Of a DNA stretch of 64,000 nt, positions 33,817 through 45,801 are shown piece after piece. The stretch lies in NCBI GenBank assembly GCA_033065855.1, contig JAVXUO010002192.1, forward strand, positions 1-64,000, given 5' to 3'. The notes beneath the pieces were generated by a model. It had not been told where the DNA came from, made no database searches, and saw only the letters and a list, made by a program, of their open reading frames with translations. The stretch comes from Escallonia rubra (Eukaryota; Streptophyta; Magnoliopsida; Escalloniales; Escalloniaceae). Both the position numbers and the translations under genes were made by a program. How positions within the stretch are numbered: the stretch's first letter is position 1; each line of letters opens with the position of its first letter.

Positions 33817-35264
33817 TGTTAGCCCTACGGTTGGATAACCTAGGCTTACATCTTATTTTGATGATAACTACACATTGATTATGTTTTAATGTGTGCTTTG
33901 AGTGTATTCTTAGTAGGCATATACATGCACACTCATGAAGACACATTTGAGAAGTTGGATAGATGGATTAAAGCCAAAGGAGATTAAAAGCTATAGTGGA
34001 CATGCTATGGAAGCTTCATCAAGTCCAATGTCAAAGAGCAAGAAAGAATGCAAAGGCTAAGTTATTATCGATTATGATTGATATTTATTATTATGTAACT
34101 AGTCTTGGTTTGATGCTTAGATTGATGACTATGACCTAAAAAGACCTTAGGACACCTTGTGCATTGCATGTGAGTTCATAACCATTCACACTAGTGCGGT
34201 TCTTGAAAATGAGTGAATTTTGGAACTTACTCAGATTTTCTCAAAAATGTTTTTGGTGCTGATATTCCCATATCTTGATAAAAAAAGTTCATTAGCTTTC
34301 CAACGCAAAAAACGGCACCTCAGTCCGATTTTTCTAGAGAAAGTTATACCCAAAATAAGAAAGGGGTTTCCGTGAGGCAGCCGATAGGCAGTAGGGTAAT
34401 ACAGTCGACTGTATTTGAATCCAGTCGACTGCATTGAAATGCAGTCGACTGCATTGGTCAAAATTCAGCTCCAATGGCTATTTTCGAGAATAAGACTCCA
34501 ACAGCTATTTTAGAAGGAACCCAGTCGACTGCATTGGGAATACAGTCGACTACAATGGCAGTTTTGGCCATATTATGCCTATAACGGCTATATTTTATTT
34601 GCTCTCTATATAAATGATTTGGGGCTTCATCATACACCATGGAAACCACATTCTAAGCTTCCATTCATTAGAGAAACATCAAGGCTCATAGATTAAATTT
34701 TTCTCTCTTCATCTTCATGATTTTACATCATTAAAGAGAGCATCTTTGTGGGCATTTCTTTGATTGAGAGTGAGCATTCTTCAAGTCATCAATTCTCTCA
34801 TCTCTCTATTGTACTAGAGCTTCATTTGTACTTATTTCCTTTCAAGAGGGTTTCTTTGTACACAATTGATCTTTGTAAAAGGATTGTGATCAAAGCTTGG
34901 GTGAGCTTTGTGGATTCAAGGCTTGTGCTTGGTGTGGGGATATCACCAAGTGTTGTAAGGGTTTTGATCTTGACCCGGAAGAAGATTGTTGCTAGTGGAT
35001 TCTAGTGCTCTTGCAAGGGACTTTCTTGAAAAGGTGGATGTAGGCTTGAGGGTAGTTCAAGCCGAACCATTTAAATCTCCTTGTCAAGTATCTCTAACTC
35101 AATCTCTTTACTGATTGCTCTTTAATTGTTTGAGATTTTTAGTTAGCATCTTCACGGAAGTATTACTTGGTTTGATTGAGATTTATGATTGTGCTTAGTT
35201 TAAATTCCCCATTAATTTTCAAAAATTCTATTCACCCCCCTCTAGGGTTGTTTTATTAGTTTCA
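33817..35264 (+). mobile_element. Solo LTR, Ty1/Copia (SIRE/Maximus-like)
   Basis: It begins TGTTAGCCCTACGG and ends near TTCACCCCCCTCTAGGG..AGTTTCA, a terminus typical of SIRE/Maximus LTRs. The flanks GTATA (33812-33816) and GTATC (35265-35269) agree in four of five bases. No internal region remains, so this is the product of LTR-LTR recombination. About 34390-34560 carries repeated copies of the palindrome CAGTCGACTG. A CTCTATATAAATG TATA-like site lies near 34603-34615 on the plus strand. Confidence 0.7.
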
Positions 35265-35879
35265 GTATCACATATAAAAATTGCATCTAAAGTAACAATT
35301 CTACTACAAATTACCATTAGCTCAACCCTAGGTTTGGGGTATTAGATTATCTTTCCATTAAAGAAATTCCGTACTCAAATTTTGTGTTTCTTAAAGTGTT
35401 GTTAAAGGCCTAAAAGCACAAAGCTGTCAAGTATGCAGTCAACGCACTTTTAGCCCACCGAAAAAATCACCTCAAATATCCATACTCTTCAATCACAAGC
35501 TCTACCATGCTAGAATATCTATACATTTTACTATTTCTCCATTTATACCGTCAAAAATGTTGCTAAACATTGAAGTCCTACCAAATAAACAATGGTTGTT
35601 AATAGTTCAAGTATATTATCATAATTGACCGTAAGCCCAATCTGAGACGGGGCTATTATACTCTCCTCCCGTTAAAATAAATTTGGCCTCGAACTTCACA
35701 ATATTGACAATGTGTAGGCAATACGCTTTCTTGCGTAATTCTAATAGCAACCAACATAGAAGCCGAGTAGCGCCTAACTCCGCACCAAAATATATGTGCA
35801 CACATAAATTTCGTGTCTAAACTGCGAGACAAGAAACAATGCACAAAACTCAATTTTATGATTTTTAAAGTAAGGTTAT

Positions 35880-36596
35880 GCCCCTCTGTGATTTATACAG
35901 AAAATAAATCTAAGTCCTCTTATTCGATCTCCGTAAATTCAAGATCCAAGGGCTAAGAAGCTTATTCTTGAACCACTACTTTTGACTTCTTTCTTGAGGA
36001 CGATCCCTGTCTTGTAGAATCACCAAGATTGAAGGCGAATCTCCCTTTGATATTTAGGATCAAAGAGCGATTAATCTTCATCGTCGAGAGTGCTCGATTG
36101 AAGAACGACACTAAACTAGTGCTTATTGTTCTTCAAATGAAGCGTAATTCTTGAAATGTAGTATGCTTGTGACAGAGTTCTGACAGAGCGCTGGCTTGTT
36201 TGCATAGACTCAGTGTGTCCTTCTTCCCTACCCGAAATCCTCTATTTATAGGCAAGGTGGTGGGGTTAAGTTTAGAAAACCCGTGATTTAGGGCTTTGAC
36301 TTTTAGTTAAATGGATTTTATCCCCCTTAATTATCTGATCTTAATTAATTAAATAGATTCATTTCCATTAATTTTTTTTGTTCAAACTTAACTTAATTGA
36401 ACTTTCTAGTAGCAAGACCATGGGCTGGACCACATAATCTTATTTGGGCTAGTTCTTCAGACTTAGCTTGATTTGAGCCCATTATTTTGTTTGACTCGAA
36501 GTCAACATCTAGGCCCGCATTTCTCACAGCGTTGAATATTTGACTAGTAACAAAAATAACTTATCATTGACTTGTAAAATTATTTTAGTGTCTACA
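35880..36596 (-). repeat. 3' LTR of the Tat/Ogre-like element
   Basis: The start is fixed by TGTAGACACT next to the polypurine tract at 36597-36614. The inner (R-U5) end near 35880 is approximate. The TATA box at about 36238-36250 is followed on the minus strand by a CTGTCAGAACTC leader. No second LTR is present in the window. Confidence 0.65.
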
Positions 36597-36614
36597 AATT
36601 GCCCCCACTTCAAG

Positions 36615-37728
36615 ACTTGTGCGGTACCTTTTTTTTTTTTAGTAACGTGGCAAGGCTTGAAGTAAATTATCCTCTTTTTTCTTTTCTAACCATATGGGCT
36701 TTACTCGTGAGCCGTGAGGGCTCACCCTCGAAATTGGCCCCAACCCAAAGTCAGCTGCCCTTGCAATGGTGGGTAGTCGAACCTTAGGGTTTGGTGTCCT
36801 TATAAAAGAGGCCCCGCATAAGTTACAGTGTAATACCTTCTCTTGTCGGCTCTATATCTTCCTTGGCGGTGGTAACTCCTTCACCGAGTGATAAACATGT
36901 ATACAATACAAACTCTCCTTTATTATCCTTTACGCGCCCGTTATATGCATCTACAGCATCACGTTGCTCATTGTATCTAACTTATTTTACTATCTTGAAT
37001 TTTTGTCTGAGTATGTTCGACTCCATCTGACTAATAATGATCTCTCGTATCAACCAACCACTTCCCAAAACATCAACAAAACATGTATGTATATAGTGCA
37101 CCGGTCAATATCAATCCCACTCATATTACGTTGCTCTTCAAGGCACCACATATTTACCGCTTGGCACAAACCTGTGACCCTTGCGACGTTGTGGTGGCGG
37201 CTGCAATCGACACGACCATAGCACAGGACAGAGCTTGTCCTCTGTTTCTGCAAACCTCAAGCGATAGAAAAAAAAATAACATACAGATTACTCGGCGACG
37301 ACCACAATCTAGATCCACGTTGGCATGAATTTCCCTTTTCCCGCCGCTACCGTTATTTTGTGTGGTCGTCATTATTGCGTTGTTGGCCGCCACTATGTCT
37401 GTCGTCTTTGTTGTGGTTGTTGTGACACGCCGCTTACCACCGTCCCTGCATGTGCTCATCGTCCTCCTGCCGCGGGCTGTTATGGTTGGACCATGCCAAA
37501 TATTACCTTCTGCTAATGCGCCGCCGGCTTGGCCCGTCCAATGGCCATATCTTTTCCTCTCTTCTCACTTTGTTTCTTCCTTTTCCCCCACTTTGTTTCT
37601 TTCCTGAACGTCCTCCCTTTCTATTTCTTGGACTTTTCTTCACCCTTTTCATTCTCTTCTCTTTTTGTTTCGTCTTCTGGCCCACCCATTTTTTCTTTCT
37701 TTCCTTTGGGCTGAACGCCCACTTCTTA
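36615..37728. other. 3' untranslated part of the Gypsy element; no gene seen
   Basis: No coding region. A plus-strand TATA-like CCTTATAAAAGAGGCCCC lies at about 36797-36815, and a pyrimidine-rich stretch covers 37540-37700. Several hydrophobic or Pro/Phe-rich frames (for example 37450-37740) reflect the pyrimidine tract. Confidence 0.4.
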
Positions 37729-38123
37729 GATAGCGTTTGAAAATCATTTCGTTTTCAATTTTTTTTCCCAGTTTTGTAAACTGGAGAAAAAATGCGTTTG
37801 GCACACAGTTTTCATTTTTTTTCTTCATTTTTGAAAACCAGTTTTTAAAACATGGTTGTTTTTTAAAACTCCCATTTTGGAGTTTTGGGTTTCCAGTTTT
37901 GATTTTTATTTTGAGACCACCCCCCCCGGCCACCGCCACAACCACCGTCCCCCGTGTCGTCGGCCATTGCCATGCCCCACGACCTGGTGAAGAAAAAATT
38001 CAAAATAAAAATTGGGTAATCAAACACCTATTTGTTTTTGAAAAAAATAAAAACTAAACTGGTTTTGATTTTTGTTTTTTCGAAAATAGAAAACTAAAAT
38101 TGTAAGTGATTTCAAACAGACTC
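37729..38123. mobile_element. PIF/Harbinger-like MITE, copy 1
   Basis: The ends are GATAGCGTTTGAAAATCA and, inverted, GAGTCTGTTTGAAATCAC, with TTA flanking both sides (37726-37728 and 38124-38126). Internal blocks CCAGTTTTGTAAACT, GCGTTTGGCACACAGTTTT, AAAATTGGGTAATCAAACACC and TAAACTGGTTTTGAT are shared with the copy at 54965-55317. Confidence 0.8.
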
Positions 38124-38469
38124 TTAGTTCACCTTGACTTTCTTGTCTCTTCTTTTGTCTTGTGGGCCCTTTTCTTTTCTTCTTGGACCTTTTTTTTAAA
38201 AAAATATTGAGCAGCATATATAAGTTGATGAATACATATACTTTTCTTTCTTTCTTGTCACATTAATGAGATGTTAAACGAACAAAAGTAGTAATAATTT
38301 TATTTTCACAACGTACTTGAGTGTGCTCATCCATGTATGCTTGCTTATACCTTGATATCTTTAGAAGACATCGCTTGTTGAGATGACTCATATTTAATAA
38401 TATACTAACACTTTTGCTTATGTTTGGACTCAATGGCGCTGATAATGTCAATTAGTTTTGCCAATAATG

Positions 38470-39110
38470 TGCTTGACGAGATTCAGATTGTGACTTCCTT
38501 CATGTGCAATTAATTTGTTGACTCGATGGACGTGACCATAGCAAGGCTCGCCGACTGACTCTAATAATACACTCGACATGTCTTGCACGTGGACGTTCCC
38601 TTTTGTGCAAGTCTTCTGTTGACATGCATTATAGATGCGATCGAACCAGTTGGCTCCAGGAATGCGCTCGACATGTCTCAAACATGGACTTTCCCCCCTG
38701 TGTGAGTCCTCTGTTGACCCGCACCCTAGACCCAACTGCAATAAGGCTTCTTTGACTGGCTTTAGAAATGCGCTCGACACGTCTCGCATGTGGACTTCCC
38801 CTCATGTGCGAGTCCTCTGTTGACCGGCATTCTGAATGCGATTGTAGTATGACTCCACTAGCTAGCTCCAGAACTGCGCTAGACATGTCTCGCACGTGGA
38901 ATTTCCCTCATGTGTGAGTTTTCTGTTGACCAGCATTATGAACGCGACTACAACATGTCTCAACCAGCTAGCTCCAGAAATGGGCTCGACACGTCTCGCA
39001 CGTGGACTTCCCCTCATGTGCAAGTCCTCTGTTGACTTGCATCCTGGGCCCAACTGCAACAAGACTTATCCGACTGGTTCTAGAAGTGCATTTGACGTGT
39101 CTCGCTCATA
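38470..39110. repeat. 106-bp tandem repeats, about six units
   Basis: The phrase CGCTCGACATGTCTCGCACGTGG recurs at about 38571, 38666, 38772, 38878, 38984 and 39088 (spacings 95, 106, 106, 106, 104). It is followed in each unit by TTCCC.TCATGTG.GAGTC and CTCTGTTGAC. The array lies between the mobile-domain pseudogene and the 3' LTR, where Tat/Ogre-type elements commonly carry tandem repeats. Confidence 0.85.
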
Positions 39111-39217
39111 AACCTTACTTGCATTATCTACTTTTTCTCGTGCTCTTATCATCGTTATTTTCAGTCATGCAGCACCGCTTCCCTTGACCATTATATAATT
39201 TTTTTTCTTTCTTTTTT

Positions 39218-42200
39218 TTGGACAGACTTTGCAACATGGTCTTCTTCAAGGAAATTGTGACTTCTAACCGGTCGTACCTTATGATCATGGATGAAAAGGA
39301 TGATAGCATTGATGACAGCACTCATTTACTGACACGACCGTCTGCCGAGGCCAGGCTTGCTAAAAAGTGGAAAAACAAGTATGATCCACCGAACTTGCCA
39401 TCGTGGTCGGTTGATTTTACTAATGATGAAGGTCCGAAGATGCTCGTGCTAAGATCCTCCAATCATGGGGTTGTCTATCGGTGTGATCTCTATCCTTCCC
39501 TAGGAGAAAGAATAATATCCAAGAAGACGACTTGGGGGACCATTTATAAAATGAGTGGTGAGTTTTTATATACCCCTTTTTATTGGGAGTGGGTAGAAGA
39601 TGTCCTTGGGCGTAGCAGGGAGATTCTCATAAAAGCCCAACTCTATGATGGCGTTTATGCTTCCTAGTTCCCATATTGACCAAAATGCAAACATTTTTCG
39701 GGCGTTTTGCGAATGTTAGTGTCTTATCACTAACACATCGCTCACTGTTGTGGGAGAGATGTCTATTTCTTATAGGACTTATATAAACTTGTCGGACTTC
39801 CCATTTATGGAACGATCTACGAAGAGATAGTGTCGAGTAAAGATGACAAACGAGGAAATTGTCTTGTCCTTGGTAGTTGACAATATCCGTTTACAGCATA
39901 TCATAACATTATTCAAAACAAATAGACGAAGTTCCAAAAGATCACCATTACAGAATGATTAAAGTTTTAGTACGGCGGACCCCTTCGCTATCAAATTAAG
40001 AAAAATGGAAAGAATGGACAAGGTTTTGATTATGCTAGCACTCCTTCAGGGGTGTGCAATTCTTCGCGGAGTTGGTCGACGAAACATCACAACACGTTCA
40101 CTGACATCAGAGTGGATGATGACTGCCGCGAAGTGATGTATCTGATGGCTTTATTGTCTTGCTGGCTGTGCATCTTCTATCTCCCAATTAGAGAAGTAAA
40201 GCAGATTCGTCCTGGCACCTTTAAAGCTGCCAGTATGATGTCAATTGTCATGTATTTGGCTTAGTTGTTCCCATCTTGAAGAGCATTTATAGAGGGCTTA
40301 ATGGGATATATGTGTCCTTACATCCTGGAAAGAGTAGCACCATTTTTTTGGTGCATTATGTTGATGTCTGGTTGGCACAATATTTTAACACTCATCATTT
40401 AACACCTAATAGAGCCGATCCTCCAATGGTGAAGTACTTGGGTGAAGGTTCGGATGTCCTGTACAACGAATTTATTGCTCGCGAACACATCATACAGGCG
40501 AAGGCTTCGTTTGGCATTTGAATACGCTGCAAAAAAAAGTTGATACCAAACTTTCACTAACAACCACGAGCTTTCACTCTGGAGGTTCAACTACTTCGTG
40601 AGCCTCCGATCCAGCTACCTGACTCTGCACTGCAAAGATCTTTATGCTCTCGAACCGTATTCTCTGCTTAGGTTTTCAAGGCACTTCGGGTTTCATCAGG
40701 ATCTGCCTGGCGAACATGATGGGGGAGGTTCCTATGATCTCTTTGGATCGTCTTCACCACTACTCTCTTTCTAGCATTTGTTATAACACGAACTCCACAG
40801 TTGAGATTCCTGCTTACTCATTAGACTTTGGGGCCTGTGTTATTCGGCGTTATACTGAATGGTGGAATAGAGCATAAGAGTATTTCTTGATCTCTCCCAA
40901 GAAGCTAGCGGACCACACACGCGGGATTTTTTTAACTCATGAACCCAAAGGCATGATGGTACGCCCAACATTTCGTCTCGTAAGCGTCTTCTATTGGCCA
41001 ACGAGGGCAATGGTGGTTCAGACAGACCTCTCAAACACATGACCGTCTACAGGCATGACAGAGAGGACAACAACGCGCCCCCTCGTCGAAGGCATCTGAG
41101 AAAGAAGGGTGAAACCTCAATCCAGCAAGAAACGTTGATCTGCATAGAAATAAGGCCAAGTTGTGATGATGCCTAGATAGCTACCTTGGACAGAACACCC
41201 GTTCTAATGGACCCTATAATGACTGTCGATTCTTCACTTCATAAATTTTTTGATGATGTTCCAAGTTCATCACAGCCTATTGAGGGCATACAAGTACGAC
41301 TCTTCATAAGATAAGTGCATAGATTTTTTTCTTATCATGCTCCTCATTCGCCTTCTTCCTCTTTTTCTTTTTTTGTCTACAGTTGGAGAGTGATGGTTTT
41401 GGTGACGGGAATGATATTACTCGTGAGGGTAGTGACGATTCAGTGTATGGACTATGCTCCTTCAATCGCGTGACAAAAGGGATCCCAATATCGTCATGCT
41501 CTCCTATTCAACACGTCTCGCTGTGTGCAATTCAGTCAGGTCCTGGAAGTGCGTCACGTGCTTCTGCGTCGACATCGGCTAAGCTCGTAACTCATGACGA
41601 ATTAGCAAAATTCGGACATCAAGTCGAAAACGAGTTTGCCCGCACGTCCTATTCGCCAGCCTGGTAGCCAACCTTGCAATCAACCAGAATTTGCAGTGAT
41701 GCTTGCTTTTAACGTTAGTGTGATTTATTCGGAAACGCATTGTATGGTGGCCTATCAAATGGTGAACATGTTAAAGAGCAGTTCATCAAAGCGTCTCCTG
41801 AGCAGCTGTTGAGTCATGAAGGAAAGTTCAACCAGATTTTTTAAGGGATTAGGATGGATGTTTGGATTCGTCTCCACTCCAAAAGCGGGTCGAGGCCTTT
41901 ATGACTTACGTTAGAACGTATCAAGAATTACAGTCGCGGCATGCTGGGCACTGACTTCTTTTGTACTTGCTGAGCGATTGACTGATGTTGAGGGTCGCAT
42001 CAATGATGCTACTTCTGTTGAGATGGATATGGTTAAGTGCAGTCAGACTCTCCGAGACCAGCTGCCACGAGTGGAGTCAAAGCGGGAGGCTTTGAGGCAA
42101 GAGTTGGCACAACTAGAGTCAAAAGCAGGAAAACTTCAGTTTGAGATCGCTCAAGTTGACGAGGAGATATGTGGGAGCCAGATAGCCATTGCCAAGCTGA

Positions 42201-42313
42201 AGGAAGATCATATGTTGTTCACCATACACTTACTCTTAGTACTGACGATGCTGCTAAACTTGAAGCATTACGACATGTGCTCGAGGATGAGAGCAACGAG
42301 ATCTCCGAACTAG
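39218..42313 (+). pseudogene. Plant mobile domain (PMD, 'aminotransferase-like') pseudogene, antisense in a Gypsy element
   Basis: The best-preserved frame (39218-39667, 149 residues) contains WSVDFTNDEGPKMLVLRSSN, GTIYKMSGEFLYTPFYWEWV and EDVLGRSREILIKAQLYDGV. This is the start of the plant mobile domain (family pattern FTPGYWEWVEDVLxR). After a stop and frame changes, 40052-40264 reads LMALLSCWLCIFYLPIREVK and QIRPGTFKAASMMS, and 40276-40521 reads SIYRGLNGIYVSLHPGKSS and HYVDVWLAQYFNTHH, all later PMD blocks. Further on, 41978-42280 encodes a Glu/Lys-rich coiled coil (REALRQELAQLESKAGKLQF). Several stops and frameshifts separate the parts, so no intact protein can be made. PMD proteins include the MAIN/MAIL family and are widely carried by plant transposons. 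Confidence 0.8.
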
Positions 42314-42620
42314 GGTGGATGTGATCATTTATAGCTTTTCTCATATTTTTCAATTCAACATATTGAGATAGTATTCGTAATAACTCCAGCATATTGAATG
42401 GAAATAAGACAGTTATTTAGTAGCAATGATTTTTTTTTGGGTAAACTTTCTTTAAGTTTGTTTGACTGGACTCAAAAACTTTTCAAGTGGCCTACGTACC
42501 CAAGAAGGGATCAAGTCATAACGTAGTTCAAATACAATAAGAATGATTTTTTTTTTGGATTGGGCCGTTCACAATTTTAGCTCGTGCGGGCCAGGAGCAG
42601 GGGCAACTTCAAGGATAGTA

Positions 42621-43720
42621 CTACTTCAAGAACTTCCTATTTACGGGTCCCACACGTAGATCATCTTGATCAACTATCTTGTAGGCTCCATTGGTGTAGA
42701 CTTCGTTGGCTACATAGGGCCCATCCCATTTTAAGGTGAATTTGTTCCCTATGTGATAGGTGGTGATGATGGGTCTCCGGACAGTTAAGACCAAGTCGCC
42801 GACAGTAAAAGACCGTATTCTAACCCTTTTGTTGAAGGCCATCGAGAGTTTGGCTTGATAATACTCCAAGCATTGTTGCGCTTCAAGTCTTTTCTCACCG
42901 AGTGCTTCTAATTATTCAAGGTGGAGTCGGGCATTATCTTCACTTGTCAAACCCTCCTGGATTGCGATCCTTAGTGCAAAATCTACTCTTCAAGCGACAC
43001 GACAACTTCGACACTGTAGACAAGGGAGTATGAAGTTGCTTGAGTGGGGGTACGATATGTCATTCGATATGCCCATAAGTCTTCTCCAATCCTTTTTAGA
43101 TTTGGCCACGACCTTTTTGAGCAAGTTACACAAGGTCTTGTTGAATGCCTCTGCAAGGCCATTAGCTGGAGCGTTATATATTGAGGAGTTGTGCTGCTTG
43201 AAACCAAACTTGGTGCAGAGTTGATCCATCAATATATTGTAGAAAGGCCTTCTATTATCTGTGATGATGTAACGAGGTACACCATATCGAAAGATGAGGT
43301 TATTCTTGATGAAGTTTACCACTATCTTTTTTCACTTCTTTAAGCGAAACTGCTTCTGCTTACTTAGAGAAGTAATATGTCGCAGCCAGGATGTATAAGT
43401 AACCTCCGGATGACTTTGGAAGAGGGCCAACTACGTCTATCCCTCACGCATCAAAAGGCTAAGAGGCATTTATAAGATGCAATGGTTCTGTAGGTTGATG
43501 GATGAAGTTTGCATGAAATTGGCATGCTTGACATCTTTTTGCATAGTCCAAGCAATCCTTGACCATAGTCGGCCAGTAGTAACCCATCCTCTTGATTCGG
43601 AAGTGAAGCTTCGGACCCGATTAATGGGCACCACATACACCCGACCCGAATGAGCCATTAAGGGTGTGCTGACTTTCGTGATGCCGGTGGAGCTTGATCC
43701 ATAATAATTAGCAACTGTTA
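42621..43720 (-). pseudogene. Ty3/Gypsy integrase remnants
   Basis: In minus-strand order: about 43470-43700 has the end of the zinc-binding region and linker, with [15 protein letters not shown]. Then 42990-43322 has the catalytic core end, with MVNFIKNNLIFRYGVPRYII, NAPANGLAEAFNKTLCNLLK and KKDWRRLMG. Then 42621-42869 has the C-terminal domain, with FNKRVRIRSFTVGDLVL and KFTLKWDGPYVANEVYTNGA. The NAPANGLAEAFNKTLCNLLKK block is characteristic of the Tat/Athila branch. The pieces lie in different frames with intervening stops; the invariant Asp of the core is present in the TDN of IITDN. Upstream reverse transcriptase is missing. Confidence 0.85.
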
Positions 43721-43990
43721 GACCCAAAATGTAACGTGCCAACTTGAACAACTGGACTATGTTTGACCAAAAAATGACTAGGTCTAGGTAATAGAAAAGC
43801 GCATGGAAAACAGTTTATGAAAAACTTGCTAGCGCCTAAAATTATAGCCCCTGTTTTTAATGATGAATATGCAATGTAGAAAGACGTGGCCACATTTCCA
43901 ATTAAATATTGAAACATACGTAATCGATCGAGCCCTTTAAAGGATATGTGGCATATGTCAAGTAAATAACACTTGATTGCGGGGTAAAAA

Positions 43991-45796
43991 TGTAAGACCC
44001 CAAATAATATATAGTTAATTATTTTAATTCTTGGGCTACTTTTGAAGTTTTAATAATATTTTGAAATTCCTTTTGAATAAGTAACATATCTTTAAGGGCC
44101 TTTGGAGTAATTTACCAAGTTTAGAGAAATAAAAAGACTGGTTAGTTTGTGTTTTATCGTTAAATTGAGTCTGATCTTTTAGAGAGAGGAGAAGAAAGAG
44201 AAAATTAGGGCTTGGAGATTTCAACATTCTACTCACAATTGGTAAGTGATCGATCCTAAACCTTAATCAAAATATAATTGATTTGAAGATTTTAATCTTA
44301 GTGGTTGATTTTATTAATTAGGTTTGATACTTTCGGAAGGTTACGCATCTTTGCGAATCTTGTAGCGTGAATTGAGGTAAGGGTTTCATACACAATATCT
44401 ACCTCTTTTGATCGACAGTGGTGTCAAATTCGTATTAATTGTTGGTTTGGAATTTCTGTTGTGGTTATTGGATTTCTGCGGTACTCTTTGAATTACGCGC
44501 AAAACATACGGCCAGACGTGTTTTTGTCCTGCTATTTATTTTCTATTTCAGATTCCCGGCTTATGTGAATTTGCTGCATGAACAGTTCATCTGCTTATCT
44601 CTTTTCTTCTTTGATTCAAAAGTTACCGACGCATGTATGCAGCACCATGGCATGGACATGCCATTATTGCTCCTTTGTCCTTTTTATATTTTCATTCAGT
44701 GTTTCTTGATTACCGTGCTTAAAAGTATGGTGAAATCCATCCTCCTTCAACCTTCCAGCCTTTCCTAGGCGTGTGGATCTGCCTACGTGGCAGGCCACAT
44801 GTCACTTTTCCATTGGATCTGGGTTGTTTAATTCTTTTCGGTACTCGGTTTCTTTATTTGCTCGTATCAGCATCATATGGTCTTGGATTCAACCGATTCT
44901 ACTTCCGTTGAATTTGTCTCTCCATCCTCTTCGATTTGAGTCTAATATTGAGTATTTTTTAAAATTATTTAGTCATTCTTTTTGAAATTCGATGTTAAGA
45001 TATTTTGTGGGTTCGATACTTTTGAGATTATTTGATGTTCATTGGACTCCCATTGAATTGAACTAATATTTAGAACCTTCACGTGCTTAGGTTAACGTGA
45101 TGCCATGATATGATATGTCAATTGCTACCGGTATGCAACTTTGAACTTAGAACCTCCGCGTGCTTAGGTTAACGTGCTTTACAGTCACGTGTTACGTGAT
45201 TGTAATGTTTTGATTATTAGTTCAAATATTTGATTATGACCTTTTGACTTTGATTCGATCTTTGATGGGTTAATATCCCGTAATGAGATTTGTCGTGCTA
45301 AGATTAACTATCGTCTTTGCACCTTGTTTTCATATGTTTCGTTTTGACTCAGCTACATATTATTGGATACCTGCGTTGTACTCTGTGGGTGTGTGCGTGT
45401 GATCTTTACTGGGCTTTGTGCTCACCCCCCTTTCTCCTCCCATTTCAGGTATTTAAGCTGAGACATCAGTAGATGAGTTATCTATAAGCATGAGTCAGAA
45501 TTGTTATTTAATTGTAGACTCTTTTTAGTGACTTGAAAATAAGAACTTGTAATAGTTTGATTGAGTAGCTTTTGGTAACCCCGATGTTTGGGAAGTGACT
45601 ATTGTTATTAGATTTCCGCTGCATTTATTAGACTTTGAGGATAAATACAAATGCTTTTGATTTGGGATACATTTAGAACTCTGATTATCATTTTGAGGTT
45701 ATGTTCTTGGTAAAATTTTTTGGGTATTATATTTCTGGTAAGCATGAATATTTTGAAATAGTATGTGTAGGTCCGCCTCCGGGTCGGGGCGTGACA
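43991..45796. mobile_element. Solo LTR of a Ty3/Gypsy element, 1806 bases
   Basis: It starts TGTAAGACCCCAAATAATAT and ends GGGTCGGGGCGTGACA, with AAAAA on both sides (43986-43990 and 45797-45801). TGTNAGACCCC...GGGGCGTGACA termini are typical of chromovirus (Tekay/Del-like) LTRs. No interior is present. Confidence 0.8.
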
Positions 45797-45801
45797 AAAA
45801 A

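Larger units (their letters stand above)
35880..43720 (-). mobile_element. Truncated Ty3/Gypsy element (Tat/Ogre-like) on the minus strand
   Basis: Parts in element order: integrase remnants (43700 down to 42621), a plant-mobile-domain pseudogene in the opposite orientation (39218-42313), 106-bp tandem repeats (38470-39110), a 3' untranslated stretch, a polypurine tract (36597-36614, minus strand CTTGAAGTGGGGGCAATT) and a 3' LTR starting TGTAGACACTAAAATAATTT at 36596 and running to about 35880. The LTR has a TATA box CTATAAATAGAGG on the minus strand near 36238-36250. The 5' half (5' LTR, gag, protease, reverse transcriptase) is absent. Extra ORFs in antisense and tandem repeats near the 3' LTR are known features of Tat/Ogre-lineage elements. 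Confidence 0.7.

Noticed and set aside
35640-35850. Possible Gypsy pol tail on the minus strand (KFEAKFILTGGEYNS-like)
   Set aside because: Only about 15 residues resemble the usual end of plant Gypsy pol (KFEDELFxxGG). Too short to annotate separately.
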